8,162 bases of DNA from Nanobdellota archaeon (lineage in GTDB: Archaea; Nanobdellota; Nanobdellia; Woesearchaeales; CG1-02-33-12). The notes below the pieces were generated by a model, which did not search any database, had not been told where the DNA came from, and worked only from the letters and a program-made list of their open reading frames with translations. The stretch spans positions 1 through 8,162 of the forward strand of contig JAHIFA010000032.1 in the NCBI GenBank assembly GCA_018901315.1. Direction: 5' to 3'. Both the position numbers and the translations under genes were made by a program. Of this stretch, positions 1-6,349 are shown piece by piece. Each line of letters opens with the position of its first letter. The stretch's first letter is position 1.

Positions 1-309
1 GGTTTTACATATCTTATTGCTATTATTGTGATGTTGGTATATGCAAAAGAAAGCAAGATCGCTCTTTTTGGCGCTTTGTTGCTTTGGAATCCTTTTGTGC
101 TGTTTCCAGTTTACACACTAAGCTATAGGCTTGGTGATTTCATATTGTCAGGTTTTCCTGCGATATATCTGCTGTATGGGATTGAGCAGTTTAGGTATAC
201 AACTTTAAGGTTTTTAGTAGGAAATTTTATTATAGCAGTGCTTTTTTCTGTAATCAGTTACTTTATTCTAAGGAGATTAGTAAGCTACAGCAGAAAAACA
301 AACATTTAA
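1..309 (+). CDS. DUF2062 family membrane protein, C-terminal part (5' end outside the window)
   Basis: The reading frame is open from base 1 to a TAA at 307-309, so 102 residues are visible and the start lies upstream. The GTG at 28 and ATG at 31 are internal codons, not convincing starts, because hydrophobic sequence continues before them. The segment with an Asn-Pro in 'LLLWNPFVLFPVYTLSYRLG' matches the NP-x(n)-P-x-Y-x(3)-Y-x-LG pattern of DUF2062 proteins. A last membrane helix (about 'FLVGNFIIAVLFSVISYFIL') and a short basic tail follow, as is usual for that family. At least two membrane segments are seen, with the C-terminus probably cytosolic. The biochemical role of DUF2062 is not established and I assign none. 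The stop codon lies inside the TATA-like element of the next gene, 25 bases before its ATG, so the MFS gene can be transcribed separately. Family assignment is by eye and fairly secure. Confidence 0.7.
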   Translation, partial: GFTYLIAIIVMLVYAKESKIALFGALLLWNPFVLFPVYTLSYRLGDFILSGFPAIYLLYGIEQFRYTTLRFLVGNFIIAVLFSVISYFILRRLVSYSRKTNI

Positions 310-312
310 AAG
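304..312 (+). promoter_or_regulatory. Archaeal TATA-like element for the first MFS gene
   Basis: The 9-mer ATTTAAAAG is centred 27 bases before the ATG at 335 and overlaps the stop codon of the DUF2062 gene. There is no Shine-Dalgarno sequence between it and the ATG (the sequence just before the start is CGGCCGGG). The spacing fits a leaderless archaeal transcript. The same 9-mer occurs at the same distance before the second MFS gene, which supports a functional reading. Confidence 0.6.
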
Positions 313-334
313 CAGCTTCTAATAAACGGCCGGG

Positions 335-1690
335 ATGGAAAACAAAGAAGAAAAAATAAAAAAGAGCCTTAAGTATTCAATAATTGACGGAGCATTCTGT
401 TCAATGATGATTGGGTTCGGAGAATCATTTTTCTCAGCTTTTGCAGTCTTTCTAAAGGCAACTAACCTGCAGCTGGGCTTACTCGGCTCACTTCCGCAAA
501 CCCTTGGCTCGCTGTTCCAGATGTTCACAAACAGGCTGATAAAGCTGTTTAAGTCAAGAAAGAAACTGGTTTACATAAGTGCCTTGCTTCAGGCATTGAT
601 GTATATACCTGTTGCGCTTGTATTCTTTTTTGGAACATTCAGAGTGATGCATCTTATAATTTTTTTATGCTTTTATTGGGTCTTTGGAACAATATCAAAC
701 CCTGCGTGGAACAGCTGGATTGGCGATCTTGTAAATGAAAAAGAAAGGGGCAGTTATTTTGGCAGGAGAAACAGGGTTATGGGGTTTTTGTCATTTGCTT
801 CGCTTCTTGCTGCAGGGTATATCCTTCAGAGATTCTCATCAAGCGCATCAATGGAATACCTTGGTTTTGCTGTAATATTCTCGCTTGCAATGTTTTCAAG
901 GATATTCTCATTTATTTATCTTATGAAAGCTTATGAGCCAGAATACACAATAGCCCCTGAATCCCACTTCAGCTTTATTGATTTTATTAAGCAGGCAAGA
1001 TTCACAAATTATGGTTTGTTTGTAATTTATCTTTGTTTCATTAATTTTGGGGTTTATGTTTCTGCAGCATTCTTCACCCCTTATATGCTTTATGAACTGA
1101 AACTTAGTTATGGCATATTTACAATAATAACTGCTGCAGCAATGATAATGAAGTTTGTTATGATGCCTGTCTGGGGAAACCTCTCAGACAAGTACGGAAC
1201 AAAGAAAGTGCTTACCTTGGCAGGATTTCTCATGCCTGTTGTTCCTGTCCTCTGGATTTTTTCTGCAAATATATGGTATTTGATATTGATTCAGCTATAC
1301 GCCGGCTTTATATGGGCTGGTTTTGATATGGCCTCATTTAATTTCATATTTGACTCAACCAGTCAAAAAAAAAGGGCAACTTGCGTTGCATATTATAATG
1401 TCCTTAATGGAATAGCCATACTTTTAGGTGCCATTATTGGAGGGTTTATAGTAAGATATAATAATCTATTCTGGTCAAAATATTTTCTGGTGTTTATAAT
1501 AAGTTTTATAGTGAGGTATATTGCATCATTGGTATTTATACCAAAGATTAGGGAAGTAAGGGTTGTTGAGGAAATATCCAACAGGAAACTTCTTCTGAAG
1601 GCATTTACTACAATGCCAACCACTGGACTCGTCTATAATATTATCACACTAAGGAAGAAAAAGAAGGGAATTAAGATAAAAAAAGATTAA
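335..1690 (+). CDS. Major facilitator superfamily transporter, copy 1 of a tandem pair
   Basis: This is a 451-residue polytopic membrane protein, the usual MFS length, with about 12 hydrophobic segments (roughly residues 14-40, 45-68, 78-100, 103-124, 147-165, 173-196, 226-250, 258-280, 292-310, 312-336, 348-372 and 380-402). A central polar loop lies at about 197-225 and the C-terminal tail is Lys-rich. The loop after TM8 reads GNLSDKYGTKKVL (281-293), a good version of MFS motif A (G-x-L-x-D-x-x-G-x-K/R). The equivalent N-half loop (around 66-78) is degenerate. The stretch SWIGDLVNEKERGSYFGRRN (127-146) between TM4 and TM5 resembles loops of uncharacterised MFS permeases. The substrate cannot be told from sequence; drugs, sugars and metabolites are all possible. 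The ATG at 335 is preferred because it aligns with the start of copy 2 and sits at leaderless spacing from the TATA element. The paralogue at 1930 aligns over 440 residues without gaps. Confidence 0.92.
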   Translation: MENKEEKIKKSLKYSIIDGAFCSMMIGFGESFFSAFAVFLKATNLQLGLLGSLPQTLGSLFQMFTNRLIKLFKSRKKLVYISALLQALMYIPVALVFFFGTFRVMHLIIFLCFYWVFGTISNPAWNSWIGDLVNEKERGSYFGRRNRVMGFLSFASLLAAGYILQRFSSSASMEYLGFAVIFSLAMFSRIFSFIYLMKAYEPEYTIAPESHFSFIDFIKQARFTNYGLFVIYLCFINFGVYVSAAFFTPYMLYELKLSYGIFTIITAAAMIMKFVMMPVWGNLSDKYGTKKVLTLAGFLMPVVPVLWIFSANIWYLILIQLYAGFIWAGFDMASFNFIFDSTSQKKRATCVAYYNVLNGIAILLGAIIGGFIVRYNNLFWSKYFLVFIISFIVRYIASLVFIPKIREVRVVEEISNRKLLLKAFTTMPTTGLVYNIITLRKKKKGIKIKKD

Positions 1691-1693
1691 ATC

Positions 1694-1702
1694 TTATTTT
1701 TT
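1694..1702 (+). terminator. T-rich stretch after MFS copy 1, possible terminator
   Basis: The stop codon at 1688-1690 is followed within four bases by TTATTTTTT. Archaeal RNA polymerase can stop at oligo-T tracts without a hairpin. The tract is short, so this is a weak call; the T8 run at 1823-1830 is a stronger candidate. Confidence 0.3.
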
Positions 1703-1720
1703 AAACCACTCAAACAAAAT

Positions 1721-1788
1721 TCTTAACTAACTAATCAAATCTTTTCAACACTACTAGAAGCTTTGAATACTTAAAATTTTAGTTAAGA
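1721..1788. repeat. Nested inverted repeat between the two MFS genes
   Basis: The outer arms are a perfect 10-base inverted repeat, TCTTAACTAA at 1721-1730 and TTAGTTAAGA at 1779-1788. Inside them, 1735-1745 can pair with 1756-1766 as an 11-position stem with one mismatch and one G-U pair around a 10-base loop. The region is AT-rich, so chance pairing is possible. It would lie in the 3' untranslated region of copy 1, upstream of a T8 run. Confidence 0.4.
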
Positions 1789-1822
1789 TATTCATGATTT
1801 CTTATTTTCTCAAGCTCCTTAA

Positions 1823-1830
1823 TTTTTTTT
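1823..1830 (+). terminator. T8 run, probable intrinsic terminator for MFS copy 1
   Basis: Eight consecutive T residues lie about 135 bases after the stop of copy 1, 35 bases after the outer inverted repeat, and 68 bases before the TATA element of copy 2. This is where termination between two separately promoted genes would be expected. It is inferred from the general oligo-T rule for archaeal termination. Confidence 0.4.
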
Positions 1831-1891
1831 GGATTTATGGAAAAGAGTTAAATTTTATTGAAGAGCAGGCAGGAAATTAATTGCTTGTAAA

Positions 1892-1906
1892 ACGAAGATT
1901 TAAAAG
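1892..1906 (+). promoter_or_regulatory. BRE/TATA promoter for the second MFS gene
   Basis: ATTTAAAAG at 1898-1906 is identical to the element before copy 1. It is preceded by ACGAAG, which could serve as the TFB recognition element. The TATA centre is 28 bases before the ATG at 1930, and no Shine-Dalgarno sequence intervenes, again pointing to a leaderless transcript. Confidence 0.65.
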
Positions 1907-1929
1907 TAACTTTATACAACTCGCGACAA

Positions 1930-3321
1930 ATGGAAGAAAAAGAAGAAAAAATAAAAAAGAGCCTTAAGTATTCAATCTTTGACGGGGCATTCTATTGGAT
2001 GATGGTTGGCTTTGGCGAGTCATTCATTGCAGCATTTGCTGTTTTCCTCAAGGCAACAAATATCCAGCTTGGATTGCTGAGTTCCCTGCCAAAAGCATTT
2101 GGCTCATTATCACAACTTTTCTCAAACTGGCTTATCGGAATTTTCAAAACAAGGAAAAGAATTGTCTGCATAAGTTCATTCCTTCAGGGATTTATGTACA
2201 TACCCATTGCGCTTGTTTTTTTCTTTGGTGAGCTTAGCATACCTATTTTGATAATTTTTGTCTGTCTTTACTGGGTTTTTGGAGTCATAGGAAATCCTGC
2301 ATGGAGCAGCTGGATGGGTGACCTTGTAAGCGATGAAAACAGGGGAGATTATTTTGGAAACAGAAACAAAATCGGAAACCTTGTATCGTTTGTGTCACTT
2401 CTTTTGGCAGGCTATATACTCCAAAAGTTTTCAACAGGAACTTTTATGGAATATACAGGATTCTGCATAATCTTCTCGCTTGCATTCGTTTCAAGGATAA
2501 TCTCATTTTTTTATCTAACAAGGCAATATGAGCCTGAATATGAGTTTGCGCCAAATGCAAATTTCAGCTTTATGCAATTTGTTAAGCAGGCAAGGTTCAG
2601 AAATTACGGGCTTTTTGTTTTTTATCTCAGCTTGATGAATTTTGGTGTTTACATATCAGCACCTTTTTTCACTCCTTATATGCTTTATGACCTAAAACTT
2701 AATTATACCACATTTACAATAATAACTGCAGTCGCACTGATCACAAAATTCGCGATGATGCCTGTATGGGGAAAGTTGTCTGACAAATACGGAACAAAAA
2801 AAGTTCTTGTACTGGCAGGATTCCTAATGCCTGCAACACCTATTTTATGGATTTTTTCAACAAATATCTACTATCTTATGTTTGCACAGGTTTTTGCCGG
2901 CTTTTCATGGGCAGGATTTGATATAGCATCATTTAATTTTATTTTTGACACCACAAAACGGGAAAAGAGGGCAACCTGTGTTGCTTACTACAATGTGCTC
3001 ACCGGATTTGCAATATTTGTTGGAGCAATACTTGGCGGATTAATTGTAAAATACAATTCATTTTTCTGGTCAAAATATTACATTGTTTTCATAATAAGCT
3101 TTGTTATGAGGTATGCTGCCTCATTTATATTCCTGCCAAAACTCAGAGAAGTGAGGATTGTTGAGGAAATATCAAGCCGCAAACTGCTCATGAAAGCGCT
3201 CACAACAAGGCCTTCAAGCGGCCTAGTCTCAAACATAATGAATTTTAGGAGAAACAACAATGGAAATGTTAAAAGCCCTCGTTTTATGTTTAAGCTTCCG
3301 ATGCGCAAGAAAAAACCATAA
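1930..3321 (+). CDS. Major facilitator superfamily transporter, copy 2 of a tandem pair
   Basis: This 463-residue protein aligns without gaps to copy 1 for the first 440 residues (302 identical by hand count, about 69%). It has the same 12-segment layout and the same C-half motif A (GKLSDKYGTKKVL, from residue 281). The loop after TM4 is also kept, reading SWMGDLVSDENRGDYFGNRN. Divergence is uneven: about 59% identity over residues 101-200 (TM3 to TM6) against 73-75% over 1-100 and 201-300. The tail after residue 440 is unrelated to copy 1, longer and strongly basic, and is probably cytosolic. The gene has its own promoter and a 239-base upstream spacer, so the two copies need not be co-transcribed. 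The substrate is unknown, and two diverged copies suggest different substrates or conditions. Its stop is 35 bases from the convergent end of rfcL. Confidence 0.92.
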   Translation: MEEKEEKIKKSLKYSIFDGAFYWMMVGFGESFIAAFAVFLKATNIQLGLLSSLPKAFGSLSQLFSNWLIGIFKTRKRIVCISSFLQGFMYIPIALVFFFGELSIPILIIFVCLYWVFGVIGNPAWSSWMGDLVSDENRGDYFGNRNKIGNLVSFVSLLLAGYILQKFSTGTFMEYTGFCIIFSLAFVSRIISFFYLTRQYEPEYEFAPNANFSFMQFVKQARFRNYGLFVFYLSLMNFGVYISAPFFTPYMLYDLKLNYTTFTIITAVALITKFAMMPVWGKLSDKYGTKKVLVLAGFLMPATPILWIFSTNIYYLMFAQVFAGFSWAGFDIASFNFIFDTTKREKRATCVAYYNVLTGFAIFVGAILGGLIVKYNSFFWSKYYIVFIISFVMRYAASFIFLPKLREVRIVEEISSRKLLMKALTTRPSSGLVSNIMNFRRNNNGNVKSPRFMFKLPMRKKKP

Positions 3322-3326
3322 AAATT
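3310..3326 (-). terminator. Oligo-T tracts downstream of rfcL, possible terminator
   Basis: On the minus strand, the sequence 30-47 bases past the rfcL stop reads as a T5 run, then ATGG, then a T6 run, overlapping the very end of the convergent MFS gene. Oligo-T tracts can terminate archaeal transcription. No hairpin is evident. Confidence 0.25.
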
Positions 3327-3356
3327 TATTATAATCAATTAAGAGAAAAGTGTGAA

Positions 3357-4568
3357 TCAATTTTTTCTGAGCCACTCAATCTCATCCTTGTCAAGATTAA
3401 ACTCTTGTGCAATCTTGCCTGAGAGCTCTTTGTTTTTTTTAAATATTAAAGATAAGTACGGCAGTGTATCCTGCAATGCCCTTCTTGAAGAGATATGTGT
3501 TTTCTCTGCAATCTTTGATGCAATGCTTTTTCTTTTCTGATACTTCATTTTTGCTTTCCACAGCTTAAGGATTCTTGTTGTTGGTTTGTAAGAGGTAAAG
3601 CCCTTGTATTTTTCGTCCTTTGCAACTGCAACCCCTGCTGATATCATTGCATTTACATAAACAAGAAATCTCCAGTGCTGCCATCTTCTTATTCTGCCTC
3701 TGAAAACATCTGCTTTTGACAAATAGTCATAAGCCCTGGCTAGATCCTCTGGCTTTTGGTATTCGTCTGGCAGGTTTTGGTCTATCCATAAAAACTGCTT
3801 GTTAATATCCTCTTCAACATTCTCAAATGCCTTTATTGCAATGTTTATGTCTGTTGTCTTGAAAACTTTCATTAATGCGCTAAGCATGTTTTCTGTCCTG
3901 TTCCTGTCAGAGAGCTCATTTAAATCCTCGTTTTTAAGCTCTTTTTTTTCATGCGTTAATGTCTGCAAATCATTTATTGCTGACCTTAAATCTCCTGCAG
4001 CATGCCTTGCCAATGATTTTAATGCATCTTCATCAAATTTTATTTTTTCTTTTGTGCATATGTTTTTTAAAACAGAGAAAACAGACAGGTAGTTAAGTGT
4101 ATGGAATTGAATAAGCTCTGATTTCTTTCTTAGTGCATTAAGTTTTTGCCCATAAGGATTAGTTGCAGTCATAATAACAGGAAATATGCTTCTGTCAATT
4201 AGTTTTGCAAGTGCAGATATTCCACCCCTGTCATTTTTTCCTGAAAGCCCGTCAATCTCATCAACAAGGATTATTTTATTGCTTGAAAAAAGGCTTCTCT
4301 GCATTATTGCAGGTCCAAGTGTTGATTCTATGCTGTTCTTGTTCCTGAAGTCAGATGCATTAAGCTCAAAAACCTCATAATTCAAATCATTTGCAAGGGC
4401 ATAAGCAGAGCATGTTTTTCCAACTCCTGACTGGCCGTATATAATTGCTGCCTTTTTTTTCTGATTTTTGAAATTAAGAATAAAGTTTTTTAGTTCTAAG
4501 AGTGCCTTGTCATGGCCTTTAAGTTCACTTGTATTTTTTGGCTGGTATTTCTTTGTCCATGGAGTCAT
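3357..4568 (-). CDS. rfcL: Replication factor C large subunit (clamp loader AAA+ ATPase)
   Basis: RfcL works with the small RFC subunits to open and load the PCNA sliding clamp at primer ends, using ATP. The 403-residue product opens with MTPWTKKYQPKN, the typical RfcL N-terminus. Walker A is GQSGVGKT (45-52), Walker B is ILVDEID (100-106), sensor 1 is the TATN at 134-137, and sensor 2 is GDLRSAINDLQ (192-202). The SRC arginine-finger motif of small subunits is absent, as expected for the large subunit. The helical collar region follows from about 225. At 403 residues it is shorter than well-studied archaeal RfcL proteins of nearly 480. The C-terminus (DEIEWLRKN) shows no PIP box of the Q-x-x-L-x-x-F-F kind. 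The ATG at 4568 is chosen over an in-frame TTG at 4580 because it gives the family N-terminus and lies 26 bases from a BRE/TATA element. Confidence 0.93.
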   Translation of the reverse strand: MTPWTKKYQPKNTSELKGHDKALLELKNFILNFKNQKKKAAIIYGQSGVGKTCSAYALANDLNYEVFELNASDFRNKNSIESTLGPAIMQRSLFSSNKIILVDEIDGLSGKNDRGGISALAKLIDRSIFPVIMTATNPYGQKLNALRKKSELIQFHTLNYLSVFSVLKNICTKEKIKFDEDALKSLARHAAGDLRSAINDLQTLTHEKKELKNEDLNELSDRNRTENMLSALMKVFKTTDINIAIKAFENVEEDINKQFLWIDQNLPDEYQKPEDLARAYDYLSKADVFRGRIRRWQHWRFLVYVNAMISAGVAVAKDEKYKGFTSYKPTTRILKLWKAKMKYQKRKSIASKIAEKTHISSRRALQDTLPYLSLIFKKNKELSGKIAQEFNLDKDEIEWLRKN

Positions 4569-4589
4569 GATTAATAACAATTCCTAGAA

Positions 4590-4606
4590 GTTTATTAAGG
4601 TTTCGG
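4590..4606 (-). promoter_or_regulatory. BRE/TATA promoter for rfcL
   Basis: Read on the minus strand the element is CCGAAACC followed directly by TTAATAAAC, a good TFB recognition element joined to a TATA-like box. The box is centred 26 bases before the ATG at 4568. No Shine-Dalgarno sequence lies between, so the transcript is probably leaderless. Confidence 0.65.
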
Positions 4607-4681
4607 TTGAATGTTTTTAGAATATCTTTCAATTCAAAAGAAAAATATTTCTTAAACACAAAAACCCTGCGAAAAAAACTG

Positions 4682-4698
4682 GCAAACTCTTATTAAAA
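4682..4698 (+). promoter_or_regulatory. BRE/TATA promoter for the subtilase operon
   Basis: GCAAAC at 4682-4687 (possible BRE) precedes TTATTAAAA at 4690-4698, centred 25 bases before the ATG at 4719. There is no ribosome binding site before the ATG. The rest of the 150-base divergent region (about 4607-4681) is A/T-rich and holds no gene I can see, although regulatory sites shared with rfcL could lie there. Confidence 0.55.
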
Positions 4699-4718
4699 AT
4701 AATTCTTCATAATAACTT

Positions 4719-6023
4719 ATGGATTTAAACAAATATAGAAGAGATTTAAGAGTTCAAAGAAAGGAGGTTCTTCTGAATAAGATATTTCAAAGCAAAAGAG
4801 ACAAAAATCCTTTAGAGGTTATAATAGAAACAGAAAACAACAGAAAAGTAAAGGAAAACGTGGCAAAAGAGATTGGAAGAATAGGCAAGATAACCCACCA
4901 GTTCAAAGTTATACCATACATAAGCATTATCTGCACAGGGGAGGATGCAGAGCAGATAGCCAATAAAATCTATAGAAAAAATATTAACAGAATATTTGAA
5001 AAAAGTTTTAGGTACACCCTTAATACAATGAAGTCAATTGATTTGTCAAACAAATTCTCAATTATTCCAATAAAAAAGGATTCAAGGACTTATTTCAGGC
5101 CAAAAGAAAACTTATGGAACCTTGAGAACATAGGCGCTTACAAGGCACATGAATCATCAACAGGCAAGGGAGTAAAGATAGCAATAATAGACACAGGAAT
5201 TGATTATAGTCATAATGAAGTGAGCAGGAATTTTACAAAAAAGAAAGGATATAATTTTATTAAGGATAATGATGATCCTTTTGATGACTATGGCCACGGA
5301 ACGCATGTAGCGGGAATAGCAGCTGGAAAAAACTGCGGAGTTGCACCTGATGCAACCTTGTATGCAGTAAAAGTGCTTGATTCAAATGGAAGTGGCTCAG
5401 ATGCAACAGTTGCAGCAGGAATAGAATGGGCCCTGCTTAACAATGTAGATGTTGCAAGCATGAGCCTCGGGGGGCCAACAGCCTCAAGGGCGCTTGAAGA
5501 TATGTGCAGAATTGCCTCGCAAAAAGACCTCCTGCTTGTTGCAGCTGCAGGAAATGATGGATATGGCCCAGAGTACCCTGCTGCTTTTGGTGATTATGTA
5601 ATTGCAGTTGCAGCTGTTGACAGGTATAATAATCATGCCAGCTTCAGCAATATATGGGAAACAAATGATATCTCTGCTCCCGGTGTTGGGATTTATTCCT
5701 CTTACCCTGGCGGGGAATATAGGATATGGGACGGAACATCAATGGCAACACCACATATTTCAGGGGCTTTAGGACTGCTGATATCCAAGACAAAAAAGCC
5801 AAACCTTGCTGAAGAAGTAATGTATAAAACAGCTAAAAGGCTTGAATCAAGTGAGCCATATGACAACAGCTGGGTATTTGGTGCAGGGCTTGTAAGGGCA
5901 GACAATATGCTAAAAAATGCAAGTTACAAGGGGAAAATTAATGATATCCTTAGAAGAAAAAATAAAAATTATAATAATATATTAAAAGATGCAGGAAAAA
6001 TAGCCTGGAAAATAATCTGGTGA
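4719..6023 (+). CDS. Subtilisin-family (S8) serine protease with I9-like prodomain and no signal peptide
   Basis: This 434-residue serine endopeptidase has the full S8 triad: Asp158 in IAIIDTG, His193 in YGHGTHVAGI and Ser341 in GTSMATPH. Asn279 in AAAGND is the oxyanion-hole residue. The catalytic domain spans about 130-400. Residues 31 to about 105 have the strand-helix-strand-helix-strand order of an Inhibitor_I9 propeptide (PLEVIIET, a helix rich in Lys and Glu, then YISIICTG). In the family this domain assists folding and is cleaved off. The first 30 residues are highly charged (MDLNKYRRDLRVQRKEVLLN) and cannot be a Sec or Tat signal, and no membrane anchor is evident. A cytoplasmic protease is therefore possible, unlike most archaeal subtilases. 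The C-terminal 30 residues are Lys/Asn-rich and lie outside the usual domain. The start is supported by TATA spacing. The next gene begins at the stop codon, suggesting an operon. Confidence 0.93.
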   Translation: MDLNKYRRDLRVQRKEVLLNKIFQSKRDKNPLEVIIETENNRKVKENVAKEIGRIGKITHQFKVIPYISIICTGEDAEQIANKIYRKNINRIFEKSFRYTLNTMKSIDLSNKFSIIPIKKDSRTYFRPKENLWNLENIGAYKAHESSTGKGVKIAIIDTGIDYSHNEVSRNFTKKKGYNFIKDNDDPFDDYGHGTHVAGIAAGKNCGVAPDATLYAVKVLDSNGSGSDATVAAGIEWALLNNVDVASMSLGGPTASRALEDMCRIASQKDLLLVAAAGNDGYGPEYPAAFGDYVIAVAAVDRYNNHASFSNIWETNDISAPGVGIYSSYPGGEYRIWDGTSMATPHISGALGLLISKTKKPNLAEEVMYKTAKRLESSEPYDNSWVFGAGLVRADNMLKNASYKGKINDILRRKNKNYNNILKDAGKIAWKIIW

Positions 6024-6025
6024 AA

Positions 6026-6349
6026 ATGGAAAAAAATCATGAAAAGGATATTGGAAGAATTACTGAAAATCTTTATAATATAAAAATTAAGCCAGAATAT
6101 GCAAAAGATGATTGCATAAGGAAAAAACTTGAAGAAATGGGATTAAAGATAAATATAGAAATTAAATCAACACAAACATATAATGTTGAGATTCCTTTTC
6201 CTAAAGGAATAAAAGAATCAGAAAAAGGAAATTACCTTGAAATAAAATTAAATGAATTAAAGCCTTATGTGGTATATGTTGAAAAATCAATAGAAATGAA
6301 AGCATTAGATAATTATAAAACATCATATTATGGTTCTAATCCAGTTTAA
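6026..6349 (+). CDS. Small protein of unknown function in an operon with the subtilase; possible I9-like partner
   Basis: The product is 107 residues from the ATG at 6026, or 109 from a GTG at 6020 that overlaps the protease stop as GTGA. The ATG is preferred by codon type; neither start has a Shine-Dalgarno sequence. I do not recognise a family. The protein is soluble and Lys/Glu-rich, without membrane segments or a signal peptide. Predicted order is a strand (LYNIKIK), a helix (DDCIRKKLEEMG), a long strand region (LKINIEIKSTQTYNVEIP), then a final segment ending KPYVVYVEKSIEMKAL. That final segment resembles the closing V-x-Y-V-E-x-D-x-x-V strand of subtilase I9 prodomains. The likeness is by eye only. 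Gene order supports co-expression with the protease, so an inhibitor, folding helper or substrate adaptor is plausible but unproven. The 3' end overlaps the convergent mre11 gene by 14 bases. Confidence 0.75.
   Translation: MEKNHEKDIGRITENLYNIKIKPEYAKDDCIRKKLEEMGLKINIEIKSTQTYNVEIPFPKGIKESEKGNYLEIKLNELKPYVVYVEKSIEMKALDNYKTSYYGSNPV

Noticed and set aside
28..33. GTG/ATG at 28-33 as the start of the first gene
   Set aside because: The frame is open and hydrophobic from base 1, and the DUF2062 pattern implies an N-terminal part upstream. These are internal codons.
3799..4092. Open frame on the plus strand opposite rfcL (97 codons)
   Set aside because: It is Ser/Phe-rich low-information sequence complementary to a strongly conserved gene, with no family resemblance or promoter. 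It is a shadow frame.
4569..4580. Upstream TTG at 4580 as the start of rfcL
   Set aside because: It would add four residues before the canonical MTPWTKKYQPKN N-terminus and would fall inside the TATA-to-start spacing. The ATG at 4568 fits both the family and the promoter.
4761..4768. Strong Shine-Dalgarno-like AAGGAGGT just inside the subtilase gene
   Set aside because: No ATG, GTG or TTG lies at a suitable distance downstream in frame, and the upstream ATG at 4719 has good TATA spacing. It simply encodes Lys-Glu-Val.
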